Source: Vineibacter terrae
GTDB taxonomy: Bacteria > Pseudomonadota > Alphaproteobacteria > Reyranellales > Reyranellaceae
Direction of reading: 5' to 3'
DNA length: 60,716 nt
Assembly: GCF_008039615.1 (NCBI RefSeq)
Contig: NZ_VDUZ01000051.1
Coordinates: 1-60,716 of the forward strand
The notes under the pieces were generated by a model that did no database searches, had not been told where the DNA came from, and saw nothing but the letters and a program-made list of their open reading frames with translations. The stretch's first letter is position 1; each line of letters starts with the position of its first letter. The position numbers and the translations under genes are program-made. Of the stretch, positions 9,801 to 17,466 are shown in pieces.

Positions 9801-10157
9801 TGCGGCGGCTATGCCGTGCCGCTGCGCGCCACCGGGGTGCCGGGCGAATACGTCGCAGGCGTGCGCTATCGGGCATGGCAGCCGCCCAGCGCGCTGCATC
9901 CCACGATCGGCGTCCATGCACCCCTCATCTTCGACCTCTACGATTCCTGGACCGGCCGGTCGATCGGCGGCTGCACCTACCACGTGGCGCACCCCGGCGG
10001 CCGCAACTACGACCGGTTCCCGGTGAACGCCAACGAGGCCGAAGCACGGCGCCGGGTACGCTTCGCGCCGATCGGCCACACCCAGGGGCCGATGGCGGCG
10101 CCCCGGCCGCTCGACAACCCTGACCACCCGTTGACGCTCGACCTGCGGCGCGCCTGA
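6834..10157 (+). CDS. Transglutaminase-like / DUF2126 putative amidoligase fusion protein
   Basis: A 1107-residue two-part enzyme. The N-terminal bacterial transglutaminase domain starts at residue 2 (HVALHHRTTYAYDR). Its cysteine-protease-like core has an intact triad: C181 (KGSCRD), H230 (DLHAWCEV) and D246 (GLDPTSG). The remaining roughly 800 residues are DUF2126, a family described as a putative amidoligase (carboxylate-amine ligase) and carrying GGEPTF and HTGTGGGNH motifs. The reaction and substrate are unknown; peptide-bond making and breaking on a small peptide or conjugate is a reasonable inference. It is the first gene of an operon with an ATP-grasp/alpha-E protein (97 bases on), another transglutaminase, DUF488 and a uracil-DNA-glycosylase-like gene. 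The length is normal for the family. Confidence 0.9.
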   Translation: MSIHVALHHRTTYAYDRLVTLGPQIVRLRPAPHCRTPVLSYALNVEPAGHFINWQQDPQGNYLARLVFPEPAQRFEVTVDLVADMAVINPFDFFLDPEAESFPFQYDPALSEDLAPFRKTTAPGPLLAGWLRRIERRTPRRTVDFLVDLNRRLQQDIGYVIRMEPGVQSFEETLARRKGSCRDTGWLLVNILRHLGFATRFVSGYLVQLKADEKPLDGPEGPAQDFTDLHAWCEVYLPGAGWIGLDPTSGLMAGEGHIPLAATAEPQGAAPVEGLVGTAKVDFSFAMSVARIRETPRTTKPYADETWQRIVALGDTIDRDLASDRMDLTMGGEPTFVSVDDMDGPEWNTEALGANKRRIAGNLFRALARRFGNGSLLHYGQGKWYPGEQLPRWALTCLWRKDGEAIWRNPRLIAHEEKPNGATPELAGRFAQVLAERLQIDPGFALPAFEDTWYYLWRERRLPVNVDPAESNLKDPLERARLARVFEQGLESVVGHVLPIQRDHGRGRRWRSGPWFVRPQRLYLIPGDSPVGYRLPLDSLPWAAPEDQAYFYDPDPLMARVPLPPLDTLRQAAVTRLQSPAAEPGEARGRDAAPVNGMPAKGQSAAWIARTAMVFEPRQGHLHVFMPPTEDAEDYLHLITAVEDTAEELGCPVFVEGYEPPFDPRLSQFSVTPDPGVIEVNIHPSASWREVVDKTEVVYDEARQVRLGAQKFMLDGRHTGTGGGNHVTLGGATPAGSPLLRRPDVLKSLLGYWHNHPSLSYLFSGLFIGPTSQHPRVDEARNDALFELEIAFRQIESGKDAPPWLVDRLFRNLLVDVTGNTHRAEFCIDKLYTPDSAAGRRGLLELRAFEMPPHPRMSVAQLLLLRGLLASFWRQPYDRKLTRWGTRLHDDFMLPHFVWQDFNEVIDDLRRAGYDVEAGWFLPHLEFRFPEIGVIAQRGIELELRHALEPWHVLGEEAATGGTARFVDSSLERLQVKVRGLNDTRHAVACGGYAVPLRATGVPGEYVAGVRYRAWQPPSALHPTIGVHAPLIFDLYDSWTGRSIGGCTYHVAHPGGRNYDRFPVNANEAEARRRVRFAPIGHTQGPMAAPRPLDNPDHPLTLDLRRA

Positions 10158-10163
10158 AGGTTT

Positions 10164-10189
10164 CACCTCTCGCGCAAGCGGGAGAGGAG
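10164..10189. repeat. Short GGGAGAGG-type palindromic intergenic repeat (copy 1)
   Basis: A small hairpin, CACCTCTCGCG...AAGCGGGAGAGGAG, lies in the gap between the DUF2126 and ATP-grasp genes. The same CCTCTCCCG/CGGGAGAGG arms recur at 30423-30566, 36364-36538 and 42141-42318. This copy is only a single hairpin, so it may be a truncated member. Confidence 0.6.
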
Positions 10190-10254
10190 CATGAGGTGGA
10201 CCCCACCGCCGGGCTGTGCGATTCTGGACCTCCGTCCACGACCGTCCCGGCAAT

Positions 10255-12759
10255 ATGAAGGCCCTGCGCATTCCCGAGGCGTCCCCCGGCAAGGCCGCCT
10301 ATGACGAGCTGGTCACCGGCCAGGGGACGATCCGCTATCACTGGCAAGGCCTGCTGAGTGTCGTGCGGTCGTTGCCCGACGGCGGCTTCGCCGGACGTGT
10401 CGAGCGCGCCCGCCAGCAGCTCATCGAAGGCGGCGCCACGGGTGCCGCCACGCCGGACGGCGCCGCGCCGGTCGAGGCCTGGGCGCTGGAAGGCCTGCCC
10501 CTGATCGTGTCGCCGTCGGACTGGCGGGTGCTCGAGGACGGGCTGGCGCAGCGCGCGCGCCTGCTGGACGCGCTGCTTGCCGATGTCTACGGACCGCAGC
10601 GCCTGCTGGCCGAACGCGTGCTGCCGCCGGCGCTGCTGCAGGCCAACCCGCACTTCCTGCGGCCCTGCCACAGCCCCGGCACCCCGCCACCCAAGCGGCA
10701 CCTGGTGACCTACGCCGCCGACGTCGTGCACATGCCCGACGGGTCGTGGGCGGTGCTGGCCGACTACACCCAGGCGCCGGCCGGCGCCGGCTACGCCCTG
10801 CATATCCGCCGCACGCTGGCGCGGGCGCTGCCGGAAGCGTTCCGCGCCGTCGCGGTGCGCGAGATCGGTCCCTTCTACGAGCAGTGGCGGGAGACGCTGG
10901 CCGAGCTGGCTCCCGCCGGCGGCGGCAATCCGCTGGTGGCGCTGCTCACGGCGGGCCCCTATGCGCAGACCTATGTCGAGCAGGTGTTCCTCGCCCGCGC
11001 GCTGGGCATGACGCTGGTCGAAGGCGCTGATCTCACGGTGCGGACCGAGGGGGTTGCGCTGAAGACCCTCGAAGGATTGAAGCATGTCGACGTGCTGCTG
11101 CGCCGGCTCGACAGCGCCTATTGTGACCCGCTGGAGCTGCGCGCCGACTCGAGCCTGGGTGTCACCGGACTGCTGGGCGCGGCGCGCTGCGGCAGCGTGA
11201 GCGTGGCCAACGCCCTGGGCAGCGGCGCCATCGAGACGCCGGCGCTGGCGCCGTTCCTGCCCGGCCTGGCGCGAAGGCTGCTGGGCGAGGAGCTGCAGTT
11301 GCCGGCGGTCGACGTCTGGTGGCTCGGCGAGAAGCCGGCGCTGGATCATGCACTGGCGCAGTTCGATTCGCTGATCTTCCGGCCGGCCTTCGATACCGCA
11401 CACAAGACGCACGCAGTCCCCGCCGCCGGCGGCAGCGACCCGCGCGCCCTCTACGACCGCGTGCGCGCCCGGCCAGCGGATTGGGTGGCGCAACATCGGC
11501 TGGCGCCGTCGATGGCGCCAGCCTGGACGGCCGATGGCCTGCGGCCGGAGCCGCTGGTGCTGCGCCTCTTCGCCATCGCGCGGGACGACGGCTACATGGT
11601 CATGCCCGGCGGCGTCGCGCGCACGCCGGCCGCCGATCCGCTGACCCAGCCCGGACGGCTTGACGGCCAGCTGCGCGACATCTGGGTGCTGGCGGAAGAC
11701 GATGCCGATGTGGTGATCCCCTCGACGGCACGCTTCCAGCGGCTGGCCATCCAGCGCGGTGTCGACCTGCAGAGCCGCATCGCCGACAACCTGTTCTGGC
11801 TCGGCCGCTACACCGAGCGCCTCGATAACACCGCACGGCTCATCCGGGCGGCGCTGTCGCGCCTCGCGCTGGGGCCGATGGGGCCGCGCGACCAGGCTGA
11901 GCTGCGCCAGCTCACGCGCGCGCTCGCCGACATGGGCCTGATCAGCGCGTCCGAGGCGATGGCGCCGCCCGACAGCGTGCTGCTGATCCAGACCCTGACG
12001 CGATTCACCGGCGATGGGCGGCCGATCGCCGAGATCCTGCGCGCCATCAAGCGCCTGGCGGCGTCGACCCGCGATCGGCTGTCGGCCGACATGATCGCCA
12101 CCCTCGATGCGCTGCTGGGCGCCGTCACGCGGCGCCTGGCCCAGGCGCGCGGCGACGTCGACCGGCTGCTGGCCGCGCTCGGCGACCTGATCCGCTTCGT
12201 CGCCACCTTCGCCGGCCTGTCGCAGGAGAACGTCACGCGCGGCAGCGGCTGGCGCTTCCTCGATATCGGCCGCCGCCTGGAGCGCGCCTACTTCACCTGC
12301 CGCGGCGTGCTGTCGCCCTTCACCCAGACCCCGATGGTCTGGGAATCGGCGATGCGGCTGGCGCTCGAGCTGTGCGACAGCACCATCACCTACCGCACGC
12401 GCTATCTGGGCGCGCTCGAGCCGGCGCCCACGCTCGATCTGGTGCTGCTCGACGACAGCAACCCGCGTGCGGTCGCGTTCCAGCTCCACGCCATCCATCA
12501 TCATCTCGACGAGCTGGGCCGGGCCACGGGCAGCGCGGTCGCCTTTCCCGCCACGCAGCATGTCGGCGCGCTGCACGATGCGGTGATGCTCTTTGCGCGC
12601 GACGAGCGTGCCTGGCGGCACGAGGGCCTGGCGCTGGCGCAGCTGCGCCATGCGCTGGACCGCCTGGAGAACGGCCTGGGCCAGCTCTCCGACGAGCTCA
12701 CGCGCCACTACTTCTCGCTGGTGCCGGCGGCGCACGCGCTTGGCCAGCCCACGGCGTGA
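10255..12759 (+). CDS. Circularly permuted ATP-grasp / alpha-E domain fusion protein
   Basis: An 834-residue protein joining two families usually encoded as neighbours. Residues 1 to about 500 are circularly permuted ATP-grasp (COG2308-like), with ADVVHMPDGSWAVLADYTQA in the region that reads LEDNxRxPSGxSYVLENR in standard members. From about residue 503 (GVDLQSRIADNLFWLGRYTE) it is a helical alpha-E domain (COG2307/DUF403). ATP-grasp enzymes activate carboxylates as acyl phosphates for ligation to amines; alpha-E has no known activity. Both are predicted cytosolic. ATG 10255 was chosen over an upstream in-frame GTG at 10216. The downstream transglutaminase begins 7 bases after the stop, so the two are surely co-transcribed. 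Compare the unfused pair at 25330-27723. Confidence 0.9.
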   Translation: MKALRIPEASPGKAAYDELVTGQGTIRYHWQGLLSVVRSLPDGGFAGRVERARQQLIEGGATGAATPDGAAPVEAWALEGLPLIVSPSDWRVLEDGLAQRARLLDALLADVYGPQRLLAERVLPPALLQANPHFLRPCHSPGTPPPKRHLVTYAADVVHMPDGSWAVLADYTQAPAGAGYALHIRRTLARALPEAFRAVAVREIGPFYEQWRETLAELAPAGGGNPLVALLTAGPYAQTYVEQVFLARALGMTLVEGADLTVRTEGVALKTLEGLKHVDVLLRRLDSAYCDPLELRADSSLGVTGLLGAARCGSVSVANALGSGAIETPALAPFLPGLARRLLGEELQLPAVDVWWLGEKPALDHALAQFDSLIFRPAFDTAHKTHAVPAAGGSDPRALYDRVRARPADWVAQHRLAPSMAPAWTADGLRPEPLVLRLFAIARDDGYMVMPGGVARTPAADPLTQPGRLDGQLRDIWVLAEDDADVVIPSTARFQRLAIQRGVDLQSRIADNLFWLGRYTERLDNTARLIRAALSRLALGPMGPRDQAELRQLTRALADMGLISASEAMAPPDSVLLIQTLTRFTGDGRPIAEILRAIKRLAASTRDRLSADMIATLDALLGAVTRRLAQARGDVDRLLAALGDLIRFVATFAGLSQENVTRGSGWRFLDIGRRLERAYFTCRGVLSPFTQTPMVWESAMRLALELCDSTITYRTRYLGALEPAPTLDLVLLDDSNPRAVAFQLHAIHHHLDELGRATGSAVAFPATQHVGALHDAVMLFARDERAWRHEGLALAQLRHALDRLENGLGQLSDELTRHYFSLVPAAHALGQPTA

Positions 12760-12766
12760 GAACGCA

Positions 12767-13642
12767 ATGCGCTACGCCCTCTCCCACCGCACCTCGTACC
12801 GCTATGCCGCGACGGTCGACCTGGCGCAGCATATCGCCCATCTGCGGCCACGTCGCTTTCCGGGACAGTCGGTCGCCGATTGCCGGCTGCTGGTCGACCC
12901 AGCGCCGCAGGTCGCGACGCTGCATGTCGACCATTTCGGCAACCAGGTCGACTCCTTCCGGGTCGAGCAGGCGCACACCGAACTCATCATCGAGATGCGT
13001 TCGGAGGTGGAGGTGCTGCTGCCGGTTCCGACAGACCCGGCGCTGACGCCGCCCTGGGAAAGCGTGAGCGCCTCGCTGGCCGCCGCCTTTCCCGCCGTGC
13101 CCGCCGCCGCCGAGTTCACCTATGCTTCGCCGCTGGTCGCGATCGGCCCCGAGGCCGCCGCCTATGCCCTGCCCTCGTTCCCGGCCGGCCGGCCGGTGCT
13201 GGCCGGCGCGCTCGACCTGATCCGCCGCATCCGCGCCGACTTCACCTACACGCCCGGCGCGACCGACATATCGACGCCGCTCGACGAGGTCTTCGCGCGC
13301 CGGCTGGGGGTCTGCCAGGACTTCGCGCATGTCGGCATCGCCGTGCTGCGCGCCCTGGGACTCGCCGCCGGCTACGTCTCCGGGTATATCCGCACCTATC
13401 CTCGTCCCGGCGGCGCCGAGCTGCGCGGTGCCGACGCGAGCCATGCCTGGATCGCCGTGTGGTGCGGGCCGGAGGCGGGCTGGGTCCATCTCGACCCGAC
13501 AAACGACCTGATCGCGCGTGATGAGCACGTGATCGTGGCCTGGGGGCGAGACTTCTCGGACGTGAGCCCGGTGCGTGGCATGATTCTCGGCGGCGGCGCA
13601 CACCACTACGGCGTCAGCGTCGAATTGCGGCCTGTGGAGTAG
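12767..13642 (+). CDS. Transglutaminase-like protein (cassette 1)
   Basis: A 291-residue COG1305 protein with the bacterial transglutaminase N-terminal strand domain (YALSHRTSYRYAATVDLAQH) and a complete papain-like core. The triad is C183 (GVCQDFAH), H226 (ASHAWIAV) and D243 (HLDPTND). Such proteins cleave or transfer amides, and in this gene neighbourhood the substrate is unknown. ATG 12767 is chosen because it lies 7 bases after the ATP-grasp/alpha-E stop; the longer open frame upstream only shadows that gene. No signal peptide is visible, so action is cytosolic. Confidence 0.9.
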   Translation: MRYALSHRTSYRYAATVDLAQHIAHLRPRRFPGQSVADCRLLVDPAPQVATLHVDHFGNQVDSFRVEQAHTELIIEMRSEVEVLLPVPTDPALTPPWESVSASLAAAFPAVPAAAEFTYASPLVAIGPEAAAYALPSFPAGRPVLAGALDLIRRIRADFTYTPGATDISTPLDEVFARRLGVCQDFAHVGIAVLRALGLAAGYVSGYIRTYPRPGGAELRGADASHAWIAVWCGPEAGWVHLDPTNDLIARDEHVIVAWGRDFSDVSPVRGMILGGGAHHYGVSVELRPVE

Positions 13643-13655
13643 AAGAGGGAATGGC

Positions 13656-14042
13656 ATGACCAAGCGCCAGCCCGATTTGCGGATCAAGCGGGCTTATGAT
13701 CCGCCGGATACGGAGGACGGTGCGCGTGTGCTGGTGGATCGGCTCTGGCCGCGCGGCCTCAGCAAGGAGCACGCGGCGCTGACGCTGTGGCTCAAGGAGA
13801 TCGCCCCCAGCACTGCCCTGCGGCAATGGTTCGGTCATGACCCCGCGCGCTGGATGGAGTTCCGCCGCCGCTATAGCGCCGAGCTCATGGACAACCAGGA
13901 CGCGGTCGCCCGTCTCGGCGACCTCCTGAAGGCGGGACGGGTGACCCTGGTCTACGGCGCACATGACGCCCAGCACAACCAGGCCGTCGCGCTTGCCGAG
14001 CACATGCGCGAGCAGGTCCACCCCGGCCGGCGCGCCACGTGA
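13656..14042 (+). CDS. DUF488 domain-containing protein
   Basis: A 128-residue DUF488 protein with the family pattern RAYDPPDTEDGARVLVDRLW (about 12-31), PRGLSKE, WFGHDPARWMEFRRRY and a C-terminal VTLVYGAHDAQHNQAVAL. The family is widespread and functionally uncharacterised; conserved Arg, Trp, Asp and His residues suggest a nucleotide- or nucleic-acid-related role, but this is not established. It starts 13 bases after the transglutaminase stop and its own stop overlaps the next start by four bases, so it belongs to the same operon. It is intact and of normal length. Confidence 0.88.
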   Translation: MTKRQPDLRIKRAYDPPDTEDGARVLVDRLWPRGLSKEHAALTLWLKEIAPSTALRQWFGHDPARWMEFRRRYSAELMDNQDAVARLGDLLKAGRVTLVYGAHDAQHNQAVALAEHMREQVHPGRRAT

Positions 14043-14641
14043 CCCGCCGGGACGACCGGACGGCGTTGTCCCGCGAGCTCGCCAAGCTGCGCGCGTGCCG
14101 GCACTGCGTCGCCATGCTGCCCTTTCCGCCGCGTCCCGTCGTTCAGATCGCGACGACCGCGCGATTGCTGATCGTCGGACAGGCGCCCGGTCGCAAGGTG
14201 CACGAAACGGGAGTCCCCTGGAACGATGACAGCGGCAGCCGCCTTCGCGCCTGGACGCTGCTGGAGCCAGCCGATTTCTATGACGAGTCAAAGGTCGCCA
14301 TCGTTCCGATGGGCTTCTGCTACCCCGGCGTTGCCGAGGCCGGCGGGGACAATCCGCCGCCACCCGAATGCGCGACGCTCTGGCACGAACGTCTGCTTGC
14401 CCGGCTTCCCGAGCGGCGGCTGACCCTGCTGGTCGGCCAATACGCCCAGCGCTTCTATCTGGGGCCGAGGCGAAAGCGCAACCTGACGGAGACGGTGAGG
14501 GCCTTCGCCGAATACGGACCGCAGTATTTTCCCCTGCCGCACCCGAGCTGGCGCAGCCAGATCTGGTCGCGCAGGAATCCATGGTTTGCGGACCTGGTGC
14601 TGCCCGCCTGCCGCGAGGCCGTCCGCAACGCCCTTGCGTGA
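14039..14641 (+). CDS. Uracil-DNA glycosylase family protein
   Basis: A 200-residue member of the uracil-DNA glycosylase superfamily. The first motif is ARLLIVGQAPGRKVHETGVP (from about residue 42), in the place of the water-activating loop. The second, PHPSWRS (about 168-174), corresponds to the HPS-containing DNA-intercalating loop. An N-terminal CRHC pair (about 20-23) recalls the Cys pairs of iron-sulfur UDGs, but only these two N-terminal Cys are evident, so a cluster is uncertain. This subfamily is often annotated by domain only, and its lesion preference is unknown. GTG 14039 overlaps the DUF488 stop by four bases, indicating translational coupling. The next gene converges from the minus strand. 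Confidence 0.82.
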   Translation: MTRRDDRTALSRELAKLRACRHCVAMLPFPPRPVVQIATTARLLIVGQAPGRKVHETGVPWNDDSGSRLRAWTLLEPADFYDESKVAIVPMGFCYPGVAEAGGDNPPPPECATLWHERLLARLPERRLTLLVGQYAQRFYLGPRRKRNLTETVRAFAEYGPQYFPLPHPSWRSQIWSRRNPWFADLVLPACREAVRNALA

Positions 14642-14673
14642 AAAGCCGCTTTCGCGAGCGACGATGACGGTCG

Positions 14674-15570
14674 CTATGGCCTGCGGGCCTGGCGCCGCGC
14701 CGACACTGCCGGCGGCTTGCCAGCCGGGCTCACGGTGCCGAAGATGGTACGGGCGACGTCTTCGCCGCCCAGCGCCGCGGTCATGGCGCGCGCGGCGGCG
14801 CGGACATCCATGGCCACCTTGGCGATGTGCTGGGGCGCCTCGATGGCGATGGGCTTGACCATGGAAACGCCAATCGCCCCGATCGCATCGCCGTCGCGGC
14901 CGATGACGGGCGACGCCACGCAGTAGAGCACGCCGTTGTATTCGCCATTGTCATACGCCACGCCGTCCAGACGAACGCGGTCCAGCGACTTCTCGAGCGC
15001 GGCACGATCCGCGAGGGTGGCGTCGGTGTAGCGCTCGAAGCGCATGTCCGCGAGCAGGCGCTCGCGGCGTGCCTCGGGCTGGAAGGCCAGCAGCGCCTTG
15101 CCCAGCGCAGTGCAATACAGCGGCTCGAACACGCCAACCCGATTCTGCACGACGATCATGCCGCTGGAGCCGATGTAGTCCAGAAGCAGCGCCCGGTCCT
15201 GGCTCAGGATGCCGAAATGGCCGCTCTCGTTGGTGCGCGACACGAGCTGCTCGAGATAGGGACGCGCGGTCGCCACCAGGCTGACGTCGTGACCGATCGT
15301 CGATGCCCACTGCAGCAGCCGCCCCCCGACCGTGTAATTCTTCCGCAGTGGATCCTTGGCGACAAGCCCGTTGCGCTCGAGCGTCTGCAGCAGGCGGAAC
15401 GCCGAGGCGCGGTCCATCTCCAGCGCCCGCGCGATATCGGCCAGCCGCAACGGCTCCTGCGCCTGCACGACCATGTCCAGTATCTGCAGGCCGCGCTGCA
15501 GGGACTGCACGGTCCCGGCAGCGGATCCCAATTCCGCTTCGGCGGTCTTGCCCTCCACAGAAGAGGTCAT
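14674..15570 (-). CDS. IclR family transcriptional regulator
   Basis: A 298-residue regulator. The winged helix-turn-helix is at about 23-85 (SLQRGLQILDMVVQAQEPLR..., then DRASAFRLLQTLERNGLVAK). It is followed by the IclR effector-binding GAF-like domain, including the GVFEPLYCTALGKALLAFQP segment. The regulator lies at the 3' end of the minus-strand operon, starting 2 bases after the IolD-like stop, so it probably autoregulates and controls the sugar/polyol operon in response to a pathway intermediate. The effector is unknown. Confidence 0.9.
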   Translation of the reverse strand: MTSSVEGKTAEAELGSAAGTVQSLQRGLQILDMVVQAQEPLRLADIARALEMDRASAFRLLQTLERNGLVAKDPLRKNYTVGGRLLQWASTIGHDVSLVATARPYLEQLVSRTNESGHFGILSQDRALLLDYIGSSGMIVVQNRVGVFEPLYCTALGKALLAFQPEARRERLLADMRFERYTDATLADRAALEKSLDRVRLDGVAYDNGEYNGVLYCVASPVIGRDGDAIGAIGVSMVKPIAIEAPQHIAKVAMDVRAAARAMTAALGGEDVARTIFGTVSPAGKPPAVSARRQARRP

Positions 15571-15572
15571 GC

Positions 15573-17462
15573 TCAGAGGTTCTGCACGCGATACATGTCC
15601 TGGACCTCGTCCACCCAGTTGCCGACGTTCCAGCGCCCGTAAGTGCCCAGCCCGGCACGCGGGTCGGGACCGAAATACACCGGGACATGCACGAAGGACA
15701 GGCCGTCATAGGCGAAGGCCTCGGCCAGGGCCGCACGCAGCGCCGCTTCCGTATGGCCCCCGTGCAGCGCCCGCACCGCCTTGACCGCGCCGGCGAGCGC
15801 GACGTAGTCGACCTCCACCCCGTCGCTTGTCGCGAAGGCGGCTCCATACTGCGCGACCTGCAGCGCCGAGATCGCGGCCATGCGCCGGTTGTCGAGCATC
15901 ACGACCGTGCCGCGAACGCCGTGCTCGACACCGTCGATCAACACCTGCGGATTCATCATGAACGAGCCGTCGCCCGTGACCGCCACGACACGCTGCGGCC
16001 GGTCGGCCATGCCCGACGCGACCAGCGCGCTGGCGGCGAAGCCCATGTACGAGGCGCCGGCCTCGGTGATGGTCTGAAGCGGCGCAGTGTCCCGGGCAAG
16101 CTGGAATCCGTTGGCCTGCACGTCGCCGGCGTCGAAGAGGCAGGTTGCGCCCGCCGCACGCGCCATCGCCTGCACCACGCCGATCGCCGCCGGCTGGGTG
16201 AGCACGGGCCGCTGCCAGACGTCGTCAAGCAACGGCGGACAGGTGGCGGCCTGCACGCAGATCTCCTGCCAGCGCCGCTTGCGCTCGGCGCACGCCGCGC
16301 GCCACGCATCGGCCGCCGAAGGCGGCCGCGCCGAGAGCGCCGCGACGAGCCGGCCCACGACCTCGCCGATATCGCCGGGCAGCATGACCGTGCGGTTGTA
16401 GTGCGCGGCATCGGCGAGATCGCCGTTGATGTTGATGACGGCCTGCGCCGCGGGATAGCCGACGCCGGAGCAGTCCGACTGGCACACGGCGCGCGTGCCC
16501 ACGGCGATCAGCAGATCGGCCTCCGCCATCGCGGCGTTGCCCGACAACGATCCCTTGCTGCCACCAACATGCATGTTGCGTGGATCATCGTCCGCCAGCA
16601 CCCCGAGCGATCCCGGCGACAGCACGACCACACCGTCCACGGCCCCGGCCAGGGCGCGGATCTGCTTGGCGAAGCGCCGGGTGCCGCCGCCGGCCTTGAT
16701 CACGATGCGCCGGTGCCGATGGACCAGGTCGACCGCGGCGGCGAGCGGCGCATCGCCGGCGACGACGGTCGGCGGTGCCGCAAACGTATCGGGCAGGCTC
16801 GCCAGGCGCAGCCCCTGCACGCCCTGCGGCTGAACGTTGATCGGCAGCAGCAGATAGAACGGCCCGGCGCCATAGGGGTGGTTGACCCGGATGCTGCCGC
16901 GCCGCAGGGCGGCGCGCAGGGCCTGCGGCGTATGCAGCACATAGCTCTCGCCCATCACGGCCGTGAGCTGCCCGTAGAGCCCCTGCTGGTGCTTGGGGAT
17001 CTGCTGCATGTTGAAGCCTTCGTCGTGGGTCGTCTCGTCGCCGTAGATGTGCCAGACTCCGACACCGTTCGACGCCGCGGCGAGCGACGCGGCCATGGCC
17101 TGCAGCGCCCCCGGCCCGATCGACGTCACGACCGCGGCCTGCTCGCCATACTGCCAGCGCAGCGCGGTCGCCGCATGCGCCATCGCCACCTCGTTGCGGA
17201 AGGCGTGGACGCGTACGACGCCGGCCGCCGCGTAGAGGCGCAGCACCTCGGCGAGATCGGTCGAGCCGTGACCAAAAATCGCGAGGTACTTGCGCACGCC
17301 CTGCTTCAGAAGGCCGATGACCAGGGCCTCGGAGACGGTGCAGTCCACGGTGTCGGCCAGCAGACCCGCCTCTATCGCCGCGGCGACGCCACCCGCCTGC
17401 GCGATCGCGCGCGCCCGGCGTGCCGCAGCGTCGCGGTGCGCGGGAACCGAGGGAACGTCCAT
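15573..17462 (-). CDS. IolD-like thiamine-diphosphate-dependent enzyme
   Basis: A 629-residue ThDP enzyme whose closest match by eye is 3D-(3,5/4)-trihydroxycyclohexane-1,2-dione hydrolase (IolD, inositol catabolism) within the acetolactate synthase superfamily. The N-terminal pyrimidine-binding domain has the activating Glu (FRNEVAMAHAATA). The C-terminal diphosphate domain has GDGSFMMNPQ...DNR, the Mg/ThDP motif. Features such as GHGSTDLAEVLRLY and HDEGFNMQQIPKH are typical of IolD. Its neighbours, a Gfo/Idh/MocA dehydrogenase and a sugar ABC transporter, support carbocycle or polyol catabolism. No iolB, iolC, iolE or iolG set is present, so myo-inositol itself is not proven. The start is 4 bases after the preceding gene's stop. 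Confidence 0.85.
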   Translation of the reverse strand: MDVPSVPAHRDAAARRARAIAQAGGVAAAIEAGLLADTVDCTVSEALVIGLLKQGVRKYLAIFGHGSTDLAEVLRLYAAAGVVRVHAFRNEVAMAHAATALRWQYGEQAAVVTSIGPGALQAMAASLAAASNGVGVWHIYGDETTHDEGFNMQQIPKHQQGLYGQLTAVMGESYVLHTPQALRAALRRGSIRVNHPYGAGPFYLLLPINVQPQGVQGLRLASLPDTFAAPPTVVAGDAPLAAAVDLVHRHRRIVIKAGGGTRRFAKQIRALAGAVDGVVVLSPGSLGVLADDDPRNMHVGGSKGSLSGNAAMAEADLLIAVGTRAVCQSDCSGVGYPAAQAVININGDLADAAHYNRTVMLPGDIGEVVGRLVAALSARPPSAADAWRAACAERKRRWQEICVQAATCPPLLDDVWQRPVLTQPAAIGVVQAMARAAGATCLFDAGDVQANGFQLARDTAPLQTITEAGASYMGFAASALVASGMADRPQRVVAVTGDGSFMMNPQVLIDGVEHGVRGTVVMLDNRRMAAISALQVAQYGAAFATSDGVEVDYVALAGAVKAVRALHGGHTEAALRAALAEAFAYDGLSFVHVPVYFGPDPRAGLGTYGRWNVGNWVDEVQDMYRVQNL

Positions 17463-17466
17463 GTCG

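Noticed and set aside
9925-12735. Minus-strand frame of over 900 codons opposite the ATP-grasp/alpha-E gene
   Set aside because: Same GC-driven antisense effect. No motif, and it conflicts with a convincing gene.
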